DNA of 5,809 bases, taken from the NCBI GenBank assembly GCA_934085635.1, contig CAKOHL010000069.1:1-5809 (forward strand), written 5' to 3'. Under the pieces are notes generated by a model that saw only the letters and a program-made list of their open reading frames with translations, was not told the DNA's origin and made no database searches. The stretch's first letter is position 1; each line of letters opens with the position of its first letter. A program made the position numbers and the translations under genes. Below, piece after piece: positions 1 through 5,203 of the stretch. The stretch is from an uncultured Bacilli bacterium (GTDB lineage: Bacteria; Bacillota_I; Bacilli_A; RF39; UBA660).

Positions 1-1
1 A

Positions 2-1108
2 GTTACATTTAAATCAAATATAAAATTGCTTGATAAATTACTTGCAGATAATCCAACAAGAAAAACAAGAACTGATTTTTCAAAAAGATTTGCTGCTGAT
101 AATACTAAGACTCTTTATACTAGTACTGAAACTATTTCTGGTATATCAAGTACAAAAACGGTTTATTATTTTGCAGGTAATGCAAAAAATAACTGGGTAA
201 AATTTGGCAATTATTTATGGAGAATAATAAGAACAAATCACGATTCTAGTATAAGACTTTTATATTCTGGTACAGTAGAGCAAGGAGTTAATAATACAGA
301 TGGTGTTATAACATTTAATATGACATTTAATTCAACTAATAATAGTCCAAAGTATGTGGGATATATGTATGGAAGTAGTGATTCTTCTCTCGATAATATA
401 AGAGGTAATACTGTTTCAAGTACAATTAAATCTTATATAGATAGCTGGTATAAAGCAACTGATTTATATGCTGATTTTGTAAGTACTGATTTAAAAAATT
501 ATCACTTAGATTCTAAATTTAAATTAAGGTTTAAATTACAAAATTATGAAAATTATTTAAGTAAAGATGCGGTTTATTGTGCTGATAGAAACTTAGCTTC
601 AGGGTATAGTTATTCTCGCTCTGGTGAATTCTTATTTAAAATCGAGGACAGAATTCCTGATTGGTATAGTCTTAGTGAAATGACACCTAAACCAACTTAT
701 GATTGTACAAATATTAAAGACGCATTTTCAGGAAATAATACTAAGGCTCAGTTAAAATGTGCAGATGGCTCAGGTATTTGTCCAGTAGGTTTAATGACAG
801 CTGATGAAGTTACGTTTGCTGGTGGTATTAGTGATTATAATTTTAGTGAACCATTTCCTTGGTATACGAAAAATGTGTCGCAGATATACTGGCTTATGAC
901 TCCTGCTAGATATGATAAACCTTATGGAAAAAGTGAAGCCTACGCTGGAACTTCAGCGACTCTAAAGGATGGTAGTGCAGGAGGATACTATGTCACTAAT
1001 TTGGGCTGGGTAAGGCCTGTTACAAGTCTTAAGTCTTGTGTGTTATGGAAAAGCGGAGACGGGTCAGCTTCTGCTCCTTATGAAATCGTAGAAAATGGAG
1101 GATGTTAA
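2..1108 (+). CDS. Large surface-type protein, DUF6273-like/lectin-fold-like C-terminal region (5' end outside window)
   Basis: The frame is open from base 2 with no stop, so the true start lies upstream; the TTG at 26 has no ribosome binding site and is not a convincing start. The 368 residues seen contain no membrane segment. Taking the codon at base 2 as residue 1, landmarks are WRIIRTNHD at 73-81, LMTADE at about 264-269, WLMTPA at 297-302 and VRPVTSL from 337, ending in a Cys-containing tail (ENGGC). The order 'WRII...LMTADE...W(L/W)xxTP...VRPV' recurs in the next gene, so this is one protein family. It recalls surface proteins of uncultured gut Bacilli and the WW-x-x-SP signature of DUF6273; this is recognition from memory, not a search. 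Asn/Ser/Thr/Tyr-rich composition fits an extracellular protein. A module of roughly 130 residues after the WRII block is absent from the downstream paralogue. The N-terminal export signal, if any, is out of view. Function is unknown; adhesion or ligand binding is only a guess. Confidence 0.75.
   Translation, partial: VTFKSNIKLLDKLLADNPTRKTRTDFSKRFAADNTKTLYTSTETISGISSTKTVYYFAGNAKNNWVKFGNYLWRIIRTNHDSSIRLLYSGTVEQGVNNTDGVITFNMTFNSTNNSPKYVGYMYGSSDSSLDNIRGNTVSSTIKSYIDSWYKATDLYADFVSTDLKNYHLDSKFKLRFKLQNYENYLSKDAVYCADRNLASGYSYSRSGEFLFKIEDRIPDWYSLSEMTPKPTYDCTNIKDAFSGNNTKAQLKCADGSGICPVGLMTADEVTFAGGISDYNFSEPFPWYTKNVSQIYWLMTPARYDKPYGKSEAYAGTSATLKDGSAGGYYVTNLGWVRPVTSLKSCVLWKSGDGSASAPYEIVENGGC
218..244 (+). 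repeat. 27-bp perfect direct repeat, copy 1 (WRIIRTNHD codons)
   Basis: These bases encode the conserved WRIIRTNHD block and are identical over 27 positions to 1278-1304 in the paralogous gene, including every third-codon position. Sequence on both sides differs at once. It marks recent common descent or gene conversion between the two genes. Confidence 0.85.
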
Positions 1109-1125
1109 TTCCATTTTCTTTTACT
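1091..1125 (+). terminator. Intrinsic terminator overlapping the stop codon of the first surface gene
   Basis: A perfect 9-bp stem, GAAAATGGA (1091-1099) with TCCATTTTC (1110-1118), encloses a 10-base loop and is followed by a T-rich stretch TTTTACTTTT. The upstream gene's TAA (1106-1108) lies in the loop, so the last codons form the hairpin. The stem is A/T-rich, and whether it terminates fully is not known. Confidence 0.6.
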
Positions 1126-2087
1126 TTTATGTAAAAATTATTAATTGTCAAAAGGGAACGAATGCAACTTGGAATTATGAAAGTGAAACTATGGATGTTT
1201 CTGATGTAGTAATTGGTGATTCTTGTGTAATTAATTTTACGTCAGGGAACACTATATCTTTATTTGATGGATTCTACTGGAGAATAATAAGAACAAATCA
1301 CGATAAGAGTATTAGATTAATATATGCTGGAACTAGTCCTAGTCCTACTTATAACTGTAAAACACAACAAGATGCTTTTGCTGTTAACAACTCTAAAGCT
1401 AAACTTACATATCTAATTGGCCTTATGACTGCTGATGAAATTGTTTATGCTGGTGGTGTATATTCTACAACTGGTGGTAATGCTTGGTTCTATAGGAATA
1501 ATAAAAGTGTTTCTAGTGATTATTCACATAGTATAACAGCACTCAACAATTGGTGGACAATGACACCTGCTGTATGGGCAAGGGATGGTGCTAAAAATGG
1601 CTCAATGTTAATAGCATATCCTTTAAGAGGACTGATTGCTTATACTAATTCTAACAATACTAGTGGAATGGTAGTTAGACCTGTTATAAGTTTGAGTGGT
1701 AGTCTTAAAGTTGCAAGTGGAAACGGTTCATCATCTAATCCATATATGCTTAGTTTACAAACTGTAAGAGTTAATTTCCATAGAAATAGAACAAGTTCTG
1801 ATACTTCTGTTGCTAGTCAATATTTTATACTTAGAGAAAGTGGTAATAGGTTTGGTTACTTTACTAATGGAACTCCTAGATGGAAACAAACTGGACAATT
1901 TGGTCAATATGATTATGCTGGACACACTTTACAAGGCTGGGCACTTACTCAAAATGCTACTGCTAAGAATTATAGTGTTTATAGTGGAGTAAATGATTCT
2001 TGGCTTACTAATGTCGTAAACAAGAAATATGATGGTCAAACTACTGCTGGAGTAATAGACTTATATGCAGTATGGAGTAAAAACTAA
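1095..2087 (+). CDS. Shorter paralogue of the upstream surface-type protein with C-terminal Flg_new/InlB B-repeat-like domain; probably 5'-truncated
   Basis: The open frame runs from just after a TAG at 1089-1091. ATG 1095 is the first start; it sits inside the upstream gene's terminator and lacks a Shine-Dalgarno. ATG 1192 is a weak alternative. From ATG 1095 (330 aa): an N-terminal stretch with a Cys and the pattern CQKGTNATW, WRIIRTNHD at 62-70, LMTADE at 110-115, WWTMTP at 153-158 and VVRPVISL at 193-200, matching the upstream protein in order. Residues about 224-330 form an added domain running from VRVNF through LQGW to a terminal LYAVW, the hallmark pattern of Listeria-Bacteroides repeats (Flg_new, InlB B-repeat type) found in secreted surface proteins. 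No convincing signal peptide is present, which is odd for such a protein, and I see no promoter in front. It may be a remnant that lost its 5' end, a silent donor copy, or a gene translated after termination at the upstream stop. Function is unknown. Confidence 0.65.
   Translation: MEDVNSIFFYFYVKIINCQKGTNATWNYESETMDVSDVVIGDSCVINFTSGNTISLFDGFYWRIIRTNHDKSIRLIYAGTSPSPTYNCKTQQDAFAVNNSKAKLTYLIGLMTADEIVYAGGVYSTTGGNAWFYRNNKSVSSDYSHSITALNNWWTMTPAVWARDGAKNGSMLIAYPLRGLIAYTNSNNTSGMVVRPVISLSGSLKVASGNGSSSNPYMLSLQTVRVNFHRNRTSSDTSVASQYFILRESGNRFGYFTNGTPRWKQTGQFGQYDYAGHTLQGWALTQNATAKNYSVYSGVNDSWLTNVVNKKYDGQTTAGVIDLYAVWSKN
1278..1304 (+). repeat. 27-bp perfect direct repeat, copy 2 (WRIIRTNHD codons)
   Basis: Second copy of the identical block, in the same reading register of the second surface gene, about 1.06 kb downstream of copy 1. 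Recombination between the copies would delete the intervening DNA and fuse the two genes in frame into one chimeric protein. Confidence 0.85.
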
Positions 2088-2119
2088 AAAGAATTGCTAA
2101 TATGCTTGCAATTCTTTTT
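2086..2119 (+). terminator. Strong intrinsic terminator of the second surface gene
   Basis: A perfect 12-bp stem, AAAAAGAATTGC (2086-2097) with GCAATTCTTTTT (2108-2119), surrounds a 10-base loop and starts within the TAA stop (2085-2087). The right arm ends in a T tract. Part of the loop and right arm also form the -35 box of the trmL promoter. Confidence 0.85.
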
Positions 2120-2133
2120 ATATATAGTAAAAT
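2106..2133 (+). promoter_or_regulatory. Predicted SigA promoter of trmL
   Basis: TTGCAA (2106-2111), a 16-bp spacer and TAAAAT (2128-2133). Transcription would begin near 2140, right at the ribosome binding site GAGGTG (2141-2146), giving a leader of only about 13 bases. The -35 box overlaps the terminator of the upstream gene. The -35, the spacing and the TATAGTAAAAT around the -10 are the same as in the HU promoter at 5125-5152. Confidence 0.6.
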
Positions 2134-2152
2134 AATTCGTGAGGTGTTTATT

Positions 2153-2662
2153 ATGATAAATGTTGTTCTTTATGAACCAGAGATACCTGCTAATACTGGT
2201 AATATAATGAGAACTTGTGTAGCAAGTAATACTAAATTACATTTAATTAAACCACTCGGCTTTAGCTTAGAAGATAAGTATGTTAAGAGATGTGGTGTTA
2301 ATTATATAGATAAATGTGATTATGAAGTATATGAAAATATAGAAGATTTTTTTAGTAAGAATAATGGAACATTTTATTTTTTAACTAGGTATGGTACTAA
2401 ACCACATACTAGTTTTGATTATTCTAATAAAGATGAGAATATTTATTTCTTTTTTGGTAAAGAGAGTACTGGTATTCCACTTCATATTCTTAAAGATCAT
2501 TTAGATAATTGTATGAGAATACCTATGACTGAAAATGTAAGAGCATTAAATGTAAGTAATTCAGTTGCTATTATGGTATATGAAGCTTTAAGACAACAAA
2601 ATTTTAATGATCTTTTAACATATGAACCACATAAAGATAGAGATATAATAGAAAAAAGCTAG
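2153..2662 (+). CDS. trmL: tRNA (cytidine/uridine-34-2'-O)-methyltransferase TrmL
   Basis: A SPOUT-superfamily (trefoil-knot) enzyme of the TrmL/YibK/CspR type, which transfers a methyl group from S-adenosylmethionine to the ribose 2'-OH of the wobble nucleotide in certain leucine tRNAs in the cytoplasm. The 169-residue product has the family's usual length and motifs: VLYEPEIPANTGNIMRTC at 5-22 (motif 1, with the N-x-G-N-x-x-R core), FFGKESTGIP around 100-109 (motif 2), and MRIPMTENVRALNVSNSVAI at 121-140 (motif 3, forming the knot and SAM site). Start ATG 2153 is chosen because GAGGTG lies 6 bases upstream and the protein then begins at the expected first strand. A longer in-frame ATG at 2102 falls within the preceding terminator and adds 17 residues not expected in the family. 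It appears to be transcribed alone from its own promoter, and its last codons overlap the convergent regulator gene. Confidence 0.95.
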   Translation: MINVVLYEPEIPANTGNIMRTCVASNTKLHLIKPLGFSLEDKYVKRCGVNYIDKCDYEVYENIEDFFSKNNGTFYFLTRYGTKPHTSFDYSNKDENIYFFFGKESTGIPLHILKDHLDNCMRIPMTENVRALNVSNSVAIMVYEALRQQNFNDLLTYEPHKDRDIIEKS

Positions 2663-2678
2663 TCCTTGCTAGCTTTTT
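2653..2678. terminator. Bidirectional terminator between trmL and the convergent regulator gene
   Basis: Perfect 10-bp stem AAAAAGCTAG (2653-2662) with CTAGCTTTTT (2669-2678) and a 6-base loop. A-runs on the left and T-runs on the right make it usable from both strands. Both stop codons (trmL TAG 2660-2662 and the minus-strand TAG at 2661-2659) lie in the left arm, so the hairpin also codes for the last residues of both proteins. Confidence 0.85.
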
Positions 2679-2922
2679 CGTCTTCAAATAAATAATCCAT
2701 TGGGATTTCTAAAACAGTTGCTATTCTCCAAAGCGTTTCGACAGAAAATCCTCTTTTTCCGCCTTCACTTTCTATTCTTCTAATAAATTCAAAACTTCTA
2801 TCAGTATATAAAGCAAGTTCTTCTTGTGTATATCCTTTAAGTCTTCTATATTTTCTGATATTTGAAGCAACTATTTTCTTTATATCTTTGTTAAAATCAA
2901 ATTCTCTATATTTATATGTCAT
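2659..2922 (-). CDS. Small XRE/Cro-family HTH transcriptional regulator
   Basis: An 87-residue single-domain DNA-binding protein with no second ligand-binding or oligomerisation domain. From the chosen start, an N-terminal MTYKYREFDF leader is followed by a Cro/C1-type helix-turn-helix: IRKYRRLKGYTQEELALYTDRSFEFIRRIES, with the TQEELA turn and the recognition helix around residues 36-52. The typical tail TLWRIATVLEIPMDYLFED closes the fold. ATG 2922 is preferred because GGTGGT lies 4 bases upstream; a second in-frame ATG at 2934 would add MVVF but has only a weak GAG-type site. The gene converges with trmL, overlapping by 4 bp, and diverges from spoIVA across about 165 bases, so it could regulate itself or spoIVA. 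No clear promoter or operator was identified. Its targets are unknown. Confidence 0.9.
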   Translation of the reverse strand: MTYKYREFDFNKDIKKIVASNIRKYRRLKGYTQEELALYTDRSFEFIRRIESEGGKRGFSVETLWRIATVLEIPMDYLFEDEKASKD

Positions 2923-3033
2923 AAATACCACCATATTAATTTTCTCATAAAACTATTTAAATTAATGTAGTCAGACAGTACCAGTTGTTTATTAGTGTGC
3001 CCTTATTTATTTACTTTATTAATTTTTTTGTTC

Positions 3034-3059
3034 ATATTAGTTTTTTATTAACATATATT
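3034..3059 (+). promoter_or_regulatory. Predicted SigE (mother-cell sporulation) promoter of spoIVA
   Basis: The -35-like ATATT (3034-3038, within TCATATTA) is separated by 13 bases from the -10-like CATATATT (3052-3059). This fits the SigE pattern of a -35 containing ATATT and a -10 close to CATACAxT. Transcription would begin near 3066, leaving about 22 leader bases before ATG 3088. SigE control of spoIVA is established in Bacillus subtilis. The region is very A/T-rich, so chance matching is possible. Confidence 0.55.
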
Positions 3060-3087
3060 TAAGTGAATAATAAAAGGAGTGGAAAAT

Positions 3088-4560
3088 ATGGATAAAAAAG
3101 AAATACTAGAAAGCATTTCAAGAAAAGGTAATGGAGAAATATATCTTGGTGTAGTTGGTGCAGTAAGAACTGGTAAGAGTAGTTTTATAAAGAAAGTAAT
3201 TGAAACTATAGTAGTACCTAACATCGAGGATGAAAATGAAAAGAAAAGATGTTTAGATGAGATTCCTCAAACGAGTGGAGGTAAACAAATTATGACAGTC
3301 GAGCCTAAGTTTGTTCCTTCTAGTGGTGCAAATATTAAGATAGAAGAAATGACTACAAATATTAAACTTATTGATTGTGTAGGATTTGTTACACCTGATA
3401 GTAAGGGATTTGTAGATGATGAAGGGCACGAAAGGATGATTAAAACTCCTTGGTTTACTGAGGACTTACCTTTTGTAGAAGCAGCTACTATAGGTACTGA
3501 AAAAGTTATTAAAGATCATAGTACTATAGGTATAGTAGTTACAACAGATGGTTCAATTCTTGATATGGATAGACTTAATTATGTAGGAGCTGAAGAGAAA
3601 GTAATTAATGAACTTAAGAATATTAATAAACCATTTATAGTTATTATGAATTCTTCTCATCCTAATGATATAGGAACACGTGATTTGTGTGCAGAGTTAA
3701 AAAATAAATATGATGTACCAGTTATTCCAGTAAGTGTACCAGATATGACAGAAAAAGATATAGTGGGCATTTTAAAAGAGGCACTTTATGAATTTCCAGT
3801 TGAAGATATTGAAGTAAAAATCCCTGATTGGGTATCTGTTTTAAAGAGCGACAATCCTATTAAAAAGACATTTATGGATGCTATGAAGAAGAGTGTAGTA
3901 AGTGTAGATAAGTTAAGAGATATAGAAAATATTAATCTTAATTTTGAAGAAAATGATGTTATTAATAATGCTTATATATCTAATTTAAATACTAATACTG
4001 GAGAAGTTACTATTAATTTAGAAGCACCTGAAGAGTTATTTGATAGTGTACTTAAAGATACTATGGGTAAAGAGATTACTAGTAAGGCTGATTTACTTAG
4101 AGTATTTATGGATTTCAAAGAAGGTAAAAGTGAATATGAAAGTGTTAAATCTGCTCTTAAACAAGTATATTCAACTGGTTATGGTATAGTGTTTCCTAGA
4201 CTTGAAGATATGAAACTTGAATCGCCTGAAATAATTAAACAAGCTGGTAGGTACGGAGTTAAATTAAAAGCAGTAGGTAGTTCTATACATATGATAAAGG
4301 TAGATGTTGAAAGTACATTTGAACCTATTATTGGAACAGAAATGCAAAGTAAAGAGTTAATAGACAATCTTATGAAAGATGGAAATAATGATAATATTTG
4401 GAAGAGTGAGATATTTGGTAGAAGTTTAGAAGTCATTGTTCAAGAAGGAATACAAGCAAAACTAAACTTAATACCAGATGCTGTTAGATATAAGCTTGCT
4501 AATACAGTTACAAAAATTGTAAACAAAGGAAGTGGAAACTTAATTGCTATTGTCTTATAG
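3088..4560 (+). CDS. spoIVA: Stage IV sporulation protein A, spore-coat basement-layer ATPase
   Basis: SpoIVA is made in the mother cell and hydrolyses ATP to polymerise into a static shell around the forespore, anchored by SpoVM, on which coat and cortex assembly depend. The 490-residue product closely matches the roughly 492 residues of the B. subtilis protein and aligns along its whole length. The N-terminal translation-factor-GTPase-related domain shows Walker A GAVRTGKS at 24-31 (Lys30 as in B. subtilis), the sensor segment MTVEPKFVP around Thr70, and the Walker B-like LIDCVGF with Asp96. The middle and C-terminal regions include SIHMIKVDVES, PIIGTE and the terminal GSGNLIAIVL, the conserved end linked to SpoVM-dependent localisation. 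Position 71 is Val where B. subtilis has a second Thr. ATG 3088 is chosen with AAAGGAG (3073-3079) 8 bases upstream; a GTG at 3079 overlaps that site and is rejected. A SigE-like promoter precedes it and a hairpin covers its stop. Confidence 0.98.
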   Translation: MDKKEILESISRKGNGEIYLGVVGAVRTGKSSFIKKVIETIVVPNIEDENEKKRCLDEIPQTSGGKQIMTVEPKFVPSSGANIKIEEMTTNIKLIDCVGFVTPDSKGFVDDEGHERMIKTPWFTEDLPFVEAATIGTEKVIKDHSTIGIVVTTDGSILDMDRLNYVGAEEKVINELKNINKPFIVIMNSSHPNDIGTRDLCAELKNKYDVPVIPVSVPDMTEKDIVGILKEALYEFPVEDIEVKIPDWVSVLKSDNPIKKTFMDAMKKSVVSVDKLRDIENINLNFEENDVINNAYISNLNTNTGEVTINLEAPEELFDSVLKDTMGKEITSKADLLRVFMDFKEGKSEYESVKSALKQVYSTGYGIVFPRLEDMKLESPEIIKQAGRYGVKLKAVGSSIHMIKVDVESTFEPIIGTEMQSKELIDNLMKDGNNDNIWKSEIFGRSLEVIVQEGIQAKLNLIPDAVRYKLANTVTKIVNKGSGNLIAIVL

Positions 4561-4570
4561 CAATTTTTCC
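4534..4570 (+). terminator. Hairpin terminator over the spoIVA stop codon
   Basis: Inner stem AATTGCTAT (4542-4550) with ATAGCAATT (4557-4565), loop TGTCTT, extended after a 3-base left bulge by GGAAA (4534-4538) with TTTCC (4566-4570). The TAG stop (4558-4560) is in the right arm. The T run is short (5) and broken by CC, so termination may be partial, with read-through into the membrane-protein gene. Confidence 0.6.
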
Positions 4571-4578
4571 TTTATAAT
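4550..4578 (+). promoter_or_regulatory. Predicted SigA promoter of the membrane-protein gene, -35 in the spoIVA terminator loop
   Basis: TTGTCT (4550-4555), a 17-bp spacer and a perfect TATAAT (4573-4578). Start of transcription would be about 4585, directly before AGGAGGTG (4587-4594), leaving a leader of roughly 17 bases. The -35 box overlaps the last codons of spoIVA and the loop of its terminator hairpin. The spacing and the perfect -10 make this the best match to consensus in the window. Confidence 0.6.
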
Positions 4579-4601
4579 AAGACTATAGGAGGTGTGATTT
4601 T

Positions 4602-5012
4602 ATGAGAACTACATTTGATGTATATGATGCTATGGATGGAGGATTTGGACAGACTTCAAATAGTTTAACATGGATGATTATAGCTTTAATATTAGCTATT
4701 GCTGGTGGAATACTAGTGTATTTCTTATTCTTAAAAAAAGATAATGAAAATAAGTTTACTGGTTTTCTAAAATACTTATATGAATTCTTATCTTTTAAAA
4801 AGATGTGGCTAGAATCTATATTAAAGATATCTTATTTAATTTTAGCTATTTATATTTCCTTAATGTCGTTTGAATTAATCGGAACTAGTTTCTTAGGATT
4901 TATTTTAACTTTAGTGTTCGGAAATATAGTTTTAAGAGTAGTATATGAATTATCACTTTTACTACTTACTATATGTAGAAATACTACTGAAATTAATAAG
5001 AAACTTAAGTAA
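4602..5012 (+). CDS. Three-helix membrane protein, DUF4282-like
   Basis: A 136-residue protein with a polar N-terminus (about 20 residues) and three predicted membrane helices at roughly 23-43, 73-92 and 96-124. These are separated by a charged loop (KKDNENK, then GFLKYLYEFLSFKKMW) and followed by a polar tail (RNTTEINKKLK). The pattern 'short amphipathic FLxFxxxW, helix, helix ending in R-x-x-x-E-L, then C/I-x-R-N-T-x-E-I' resembles DUF4282, a family of small membrane proteins of unknown function; I recognise this by pattern only. The start is firm: AGGAGGTG lies 7 bases before ATG 4602. It sits between spoIVA and the HU gene, which are adjacent in B. subtilis, and has its own SigA-like promoter, possibly with read-through from spoIVA. 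A sporulation role is therefore possible but not shown. Confidence 0.8.
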   Translation: MRTTFDVYDAMDGGFGQTSNSLTWMIIALILAIAGGILVYFLFLKKDNENKFTGFLKYLYEFLSFKKMWLESILKISYLILAIYISLMSFELIGTSFLGFILTLVFGNIVLRVVYELSLLLLTICRNTTEINKKLK

Positions 5013-5017
5013 AAATT

Positions 5018-5042
5018 TGCTATAGCAATATAGCATTTTTTT
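5018..5042 (+). terminator. Intrinsic terminator after the membrane-protein gene
   Basis: Stem TGCTATA (5018-5024) with TATAGCA (5029-5035), a GCAA (GNRA-type) tetraloop, then seven T (5036-5042). It begins 6 bases after the TAA stop. An overlapping palindrome, TTGCTATAGCAA, could form instead of the main stem. Confidence 0.8.
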
Positions 5043-5124
5043 ATTTATGAATGTAAAAAATACATCTTTTGGACATTACAAAATACTAAATATAAAAAAA
5101 TTATCAAAAAAAGTAAAAAATTAT

Positions 5125-5152
5125 TTGCAAAATGGGTATTTTATAGTAAAAT
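5125..5152 (+). promoter_or_regulatory. Predicted SigA promoter of the HU gene with upstream A-tracts
   Basis: TTGCAA (5125-5130), a 16-bp spacer and TAAAAT (5147-5152), with start near 5159. Runs of six to seven A at 5094-5100, 5106-5112 and 5115-5120 sit just upstream in the position of an UP element, and their spacing of about one helical turn would bend the DNA. This fits a gene needed at high level such as HU. Confidence 0.6.
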
Positions 5153-5159
5153 GAAGATG

Positions 5160-5176
5160 TAAGCATAATTTGCTTA
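5160..5176 (+). other. Small hairpin at the 5' end of the HU mRNA
   Basis: TAAGCA (5160-5165) pairs with TGCTTA (5171-5176) around a 5-base loop. It begins within a base or two of the predicted transcription start and ends 14 bases before the ribosome binding site. Such a 5'-terminal stem can slow decay that starts at the mRNA 5' end; that role is inferred. Confidence 0.4.
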
Positions 5177-5203
5177 AAAATATAAATTATGGAGGTAAAC
5201 GAG

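Noticed and set aside
26..28. TTG as the start of the first surface gene
   Set aside because: The frame is open to the left edge, there is no Shine-Dalgarno, and a surface protein would need an export signal further upstream.
1089..1110. Programmed frameshift joining the two surface genes
   Set aside because: The second frame has a TAG at 1089-1091, leaving under 20 bases for a shift. There is no slippery heptamer, and the first protein ends in a family-typical tail.
1810..1992. 60-codon plus-strand frame inside the second surface gene
   Set aside because: It lies wholly inside a longer frame with clear family motifs, has no ribosome binding site, and its product is a low-complexity Leu-rich shadow.
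2..2087. Diversity-generating retroelement target
   Set aside because: The WW-x-x-TP/lectin-like look suggested it, but there is no reverse transcriptase, no template repeat and no adenine-biased variation between the copies within this window.
2102..2104. ATG 2102 as the trmL start
   Set aside because: It lies in the loop of the preceding terminator and adds 17 residues outside the TrmL family; ATG 2153 has a proper ribosome binding site.
2935..3030. Operator or promoter for the minus-strand XRE gene
   Set aside because: Imperfect symmetry around GTAGTCAGACAGTAC has too many mismatches, and no -35/-10 pair on the minus strand was good enough to call.
3079..3081. GTG 3079 as the spoIVA start and ATG 5189 as the HU start
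   Set aside because: Both overlap the Shine-Dalgarno sequences of the next in-frame ATG (3088 and 5204), which give products aligning with the known N-termini.
4179..4436. 85-codon minus-strand frame
   Set aside because: It is antisense to strongly conserved SpoIVA sequence and has no ribosome binding site or recognisable domain.
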